Positions 62,617-64,000 of a stretch of 64,000 nucleotides of DNA are shown here, piece by piece (the stretch's first letter is position 1; each line of letters starts with the position of its first letter). This DNA is from Candidatus Halobonum tyrrellensis G22 (lineage in GTDB: Archaea; Halobacteriota; Halobacteria; Halobacteriales; Haloferacaceae), in contig NZ_ASGZ01000064.1 of the NCBI RefSeq assembly GCF_000495475.1, positions 62,001 through 126,000 on the forward strand, written 5' to 3'. The notes beneath the pieces are model-generated. The model saw only the letters and a list, made by a program, of their open reading frames with translations. It did no database searches and was not told the origin of the DNA. The translations under genes and the position numbers were made by a program.

Positions 62617-62844
62617 ATGGACATCGACACCGAAGAACTCCGCGCCTCGCTCACCCCTCGCGAGGAGAACGAGGCCATCAAGTCGTACCAGAACACCGTC
62701 TCGGTCGCGTGTCCCGCGTGCGGGGAACCGTTCGACGACCTCGTGGTCTGTAAGCAGAACCCGACGAGTCTCGACCTCTCGAAGCGACTCGACCTGTGTG
62801 TCGGCGTCGACGACGACAAGGCGTACATCTTCACTCACAGCTAA
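62617..62844 (+). CDS. small conserved-type haloarchaeal protein with CPxC motif
   Basis: A 75-residue acidic protein. CPACGEPFDDLVVC supplies three cysteines and LDLCVG a fourth, so zinc binding is plausible. The C-terminus is a short beta/alpha stretch (VDDDKAYIFTHS). The ATG at 62617 fits a TATA box 26 nt upstream; the frame upstream is Arg-rich and rejected. Similar short proteins occur widely in haloarchaea (DUF7385-like, from memory). Function unknown. Confidence 0.72.
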   Translation: MDIDTEELRASLTPREENEAIKSYQNTVSVACPACGEPFDDLVVCKQNPTSLDLSKRLDLCVGVDDDKAYIFTHS

Positions 62845-63005
62845 CCGGCCCCTAGCTCCGCCAGGGTGCCGCCCGCCGTTGGAGTTGGCCCGCGAACTGA
62901 TATCGGGTAGTTGATATGACGGAACGGGATGCATGTATCGTATCTTTCTGAAATCGGTTCCAGCGAAAGTTCATACGGCTCCCGGCCCTGGGTCCGAACG
63001 CGCAA

Positions 63006-63608
63006 ATGTCCGAATACGAACTGCCGCCGCTCCCGTACGACTATGACGCGCTCGAACCGCACATCTCCGAACAGGTGCTGACGTGGCATCACGACACCCA
63101 CCACCAGGGCTACGTCAACGGCTGGAATTCCGCCGAGGAGACGCTCGAACAGAATCGCGAGGAAGGAGAGTTCGGTTCCTCGGGGAGCGCCCTGCGGAAC
63201 GTCACCCACAACGGGTCGGGACACATGCTCCACACGCTGTTCTGGCAGAGCATGAGCCCCGAGGGCGGCGACGAACCTTCCGGTGAACTCGCCGACCGGA
63301 TCGAGGAGGACTTCGGCTCGTACGACGCCTGGAAGGGCGAGTTCGAGGCCGCAGCCAAGAACGCCAGCGGTTGGGCGCTGCTCGTGTACGACTCGTTCTC
63401 GAACGAACTCCACAACGTCGTCGTGGACAAACACGACCAGGGCGCCCTCTGGGGCAGCCACCCCGTCCTCGCGCTCGACGTCTGGGAGCACTCCTACTAC
63501 TACGACTACGGCCCCGCCCGCGGCGACTTCATCGACGCCTTCTTCGAAGTCGTCGACTGGACCGAACCCGCCGAGCGGTACGAGCAGGCCACCCAACTGT
63601 TCGAGTAG
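63006..63608 (+). CDS. sod: superoxide dismutase (Mn/Fe)
   Basis: A 200-residue cytoplasmic superoxide dismutase of the Fe/Mn family. Metal ligands are His in ALEPHISEQ, His in GSGHMLHTLFW, and Asp and His in LDVWEHSYYYDYG. The WHHDTHHQGYVNGWN helix is typical. The length is normal. A TATA-like gttcatacgg about 32 nt upstream supports the ATG at 63006. Mn is the usual metal in haloarchaea but cannot be proven from sequence. Confidence 0.95.
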   Translation: MSEYELPPLPYDYDALEPHISEQVLTWHHDTHHQGYVNGWNSAEETLEQNREEGEFGSSGSALRNVTHNGSGHMLHTLFWQSMSPEGGDEPSGELADRIEEDFGSYDAWKGEFEAAAKNASGWALLVYDSFSNELHNVVVDKHDQGALWGSHPVLALDVWEHSYYYDYGPARGDFIDAFFEVVDWTEPAERYEQATQLFE

Positions 63609-63824
63609 TCGAGCGATAGAACCGACGGACGACCGGTCCGTCGGGCAGTCGGCCCCGAACGCGGCACCCGACCGTGGGCACCGGAACCGGGTCCCGCACC
63701 CCGACGTTCGCGGTACCGTTCTCCGAGCCGCCGAACCGCCGTGAGCCGGGCGTCCGAGACGCGGCCCGGTGTTCGAACTCGACGGGGTCGACCGTCAGAC
63801 GCGTGAACGAACGCGTCCGCGCCG

Positions 63825-64000
63825 TCAGTGCTGTTCGAGCCCCTGCCGCAGGAGGTCGATGACCGCGCCGAGGATGACGACGTTCTTCACGAACTGGTAC
63901 AGTTCGACCTGTCGCTGCTGGTCGTCCTCCTCGTTCCAGAAGTCGTGCATCGTCGGGGTGACGCCGAGCAGGAACGACCCGACGGCCCCCGCCGCGAGGA
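63825..64000 (-). CDS. DoxX family membrane protein (C-terminal part, runs off window)
   Basis: The last 57 residues of a minus-strand gene that continues past the window end. They read GAVGSFLLGVTPTMHDFW, then a charged loop EEDQQRQVELYQFVKNVV, a hydrophobic ILGAVIDLLR and the end GLEQH. The HDFW followed by QFxKNVxILGA pattern is that of the C-terminal helices of DoxX-like proteins. It converges with superoxide dismutase. Function not assigned. Confidence 0.72.
   Translation of the reverse strand, partial: LAAGAVGSFLLGVTPTMHDFWNEEDDQQRQVELYQFVKNVVILGAVIDLLRQGLEQH

Overview
The window is from a haloarchaeon (class Halobacteria). Signs are the high GC content, the strongly acidic proteins, twin-arginine (Tat) signals on exported proteins, halocyanin copper domains, group II chaperonins, a Bat/HTH_10 regulator, the short haloarchaeal malate synthase, two LLM-class (F420-type) oxidoreductases, and many TATA boxes 25-31 nt upstream of start codons, as expected for leaderless transcripts. 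No rRNA, tRNA, CRISPR array, transposase or phage gene was seen. Genus cannot be fixed from the sequence alone.

Region 1 (about 1-20.4 kb) is mostly nucleobase salvage and catabolism. It holds cytosine deaminase and permease (codA, codB), an MFS carrier, an NCS2 nucleobase permease, two LLM-class oxidoreductases, an M20 N-carbamoyl-beta-amino-acid amidohydrolase, a dihydropyrimidinase/hydantoinase, a CoA-acylating (methyl)malonate-semialdehyde dehydrogenase, a class III aminotransferase and an Lrp regulator. Together they outline cytosine/uracil -> dihydrouracil -> N-carbamoyl-beta-alanine -> beta-alanine -> malonate semialdehyde -> acetyl-CoA. The usual dihydropyrimidine dehydrogenase (PreA/PreT) is missing, and the LLM enzymes are candidates for that step. 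A 1.49 kaa Tat-exported beta-galactosidase with a LamG-like domain inside its catalytic barrel sits within this region.

Region 2 (21-28.5 kb) has a tandem UspA protein, a zinc-ribbon membrane protein, a winged-helix DUF7344-type protein, and a minus-strand sugar cluster: SDR, DUF2264 protein, GH4 alpha-galactosidase/glucosidase and a VOC protein.

Region 3 (28.7-40.2 kb) is an acetate module: a DUF4212/SSS two-part symporter, two acetyl-CoA synthetases flanking a Bat-type regulator with a degenerate integrase-like N-terminus, isocitrate lyase, malate synthase, and a small acidic ORF overlapping aceA. Acetyl-CoA from region 1 could feed the same glyoxylate shunt.

Region 4 (40.4-51.2 kb) holds a two-domain multicopper oxidase with a double halocyanin, two overlapping Dps-like genes, an AT-rich spacer, an MBL-fold hydrolase split by a one-base frameshift, two overlapping divergent chaperonin genes, two microproteins and an MFS carrier.

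Region 5 (51.2-62.1 kb) is a sugar uptake and oxidation cluster: a complete ABC importer (lipoprotein, two permeases, ATPase), an enolase-superfamily sugar-acid dehydratase, an extended SDR sugar dehydrogenase, a GH3 glycosidase, a cupin and an IclR regulator. The window ends with a small Cys-pair protein, superoxide dismutase and the end of a DoxX gene.

The most unusual regulatory signal is a palindrome, TTACA-N3-GTA-N4-TGTAA, found in three separate intergenic regions (12825, 44496, 62270).
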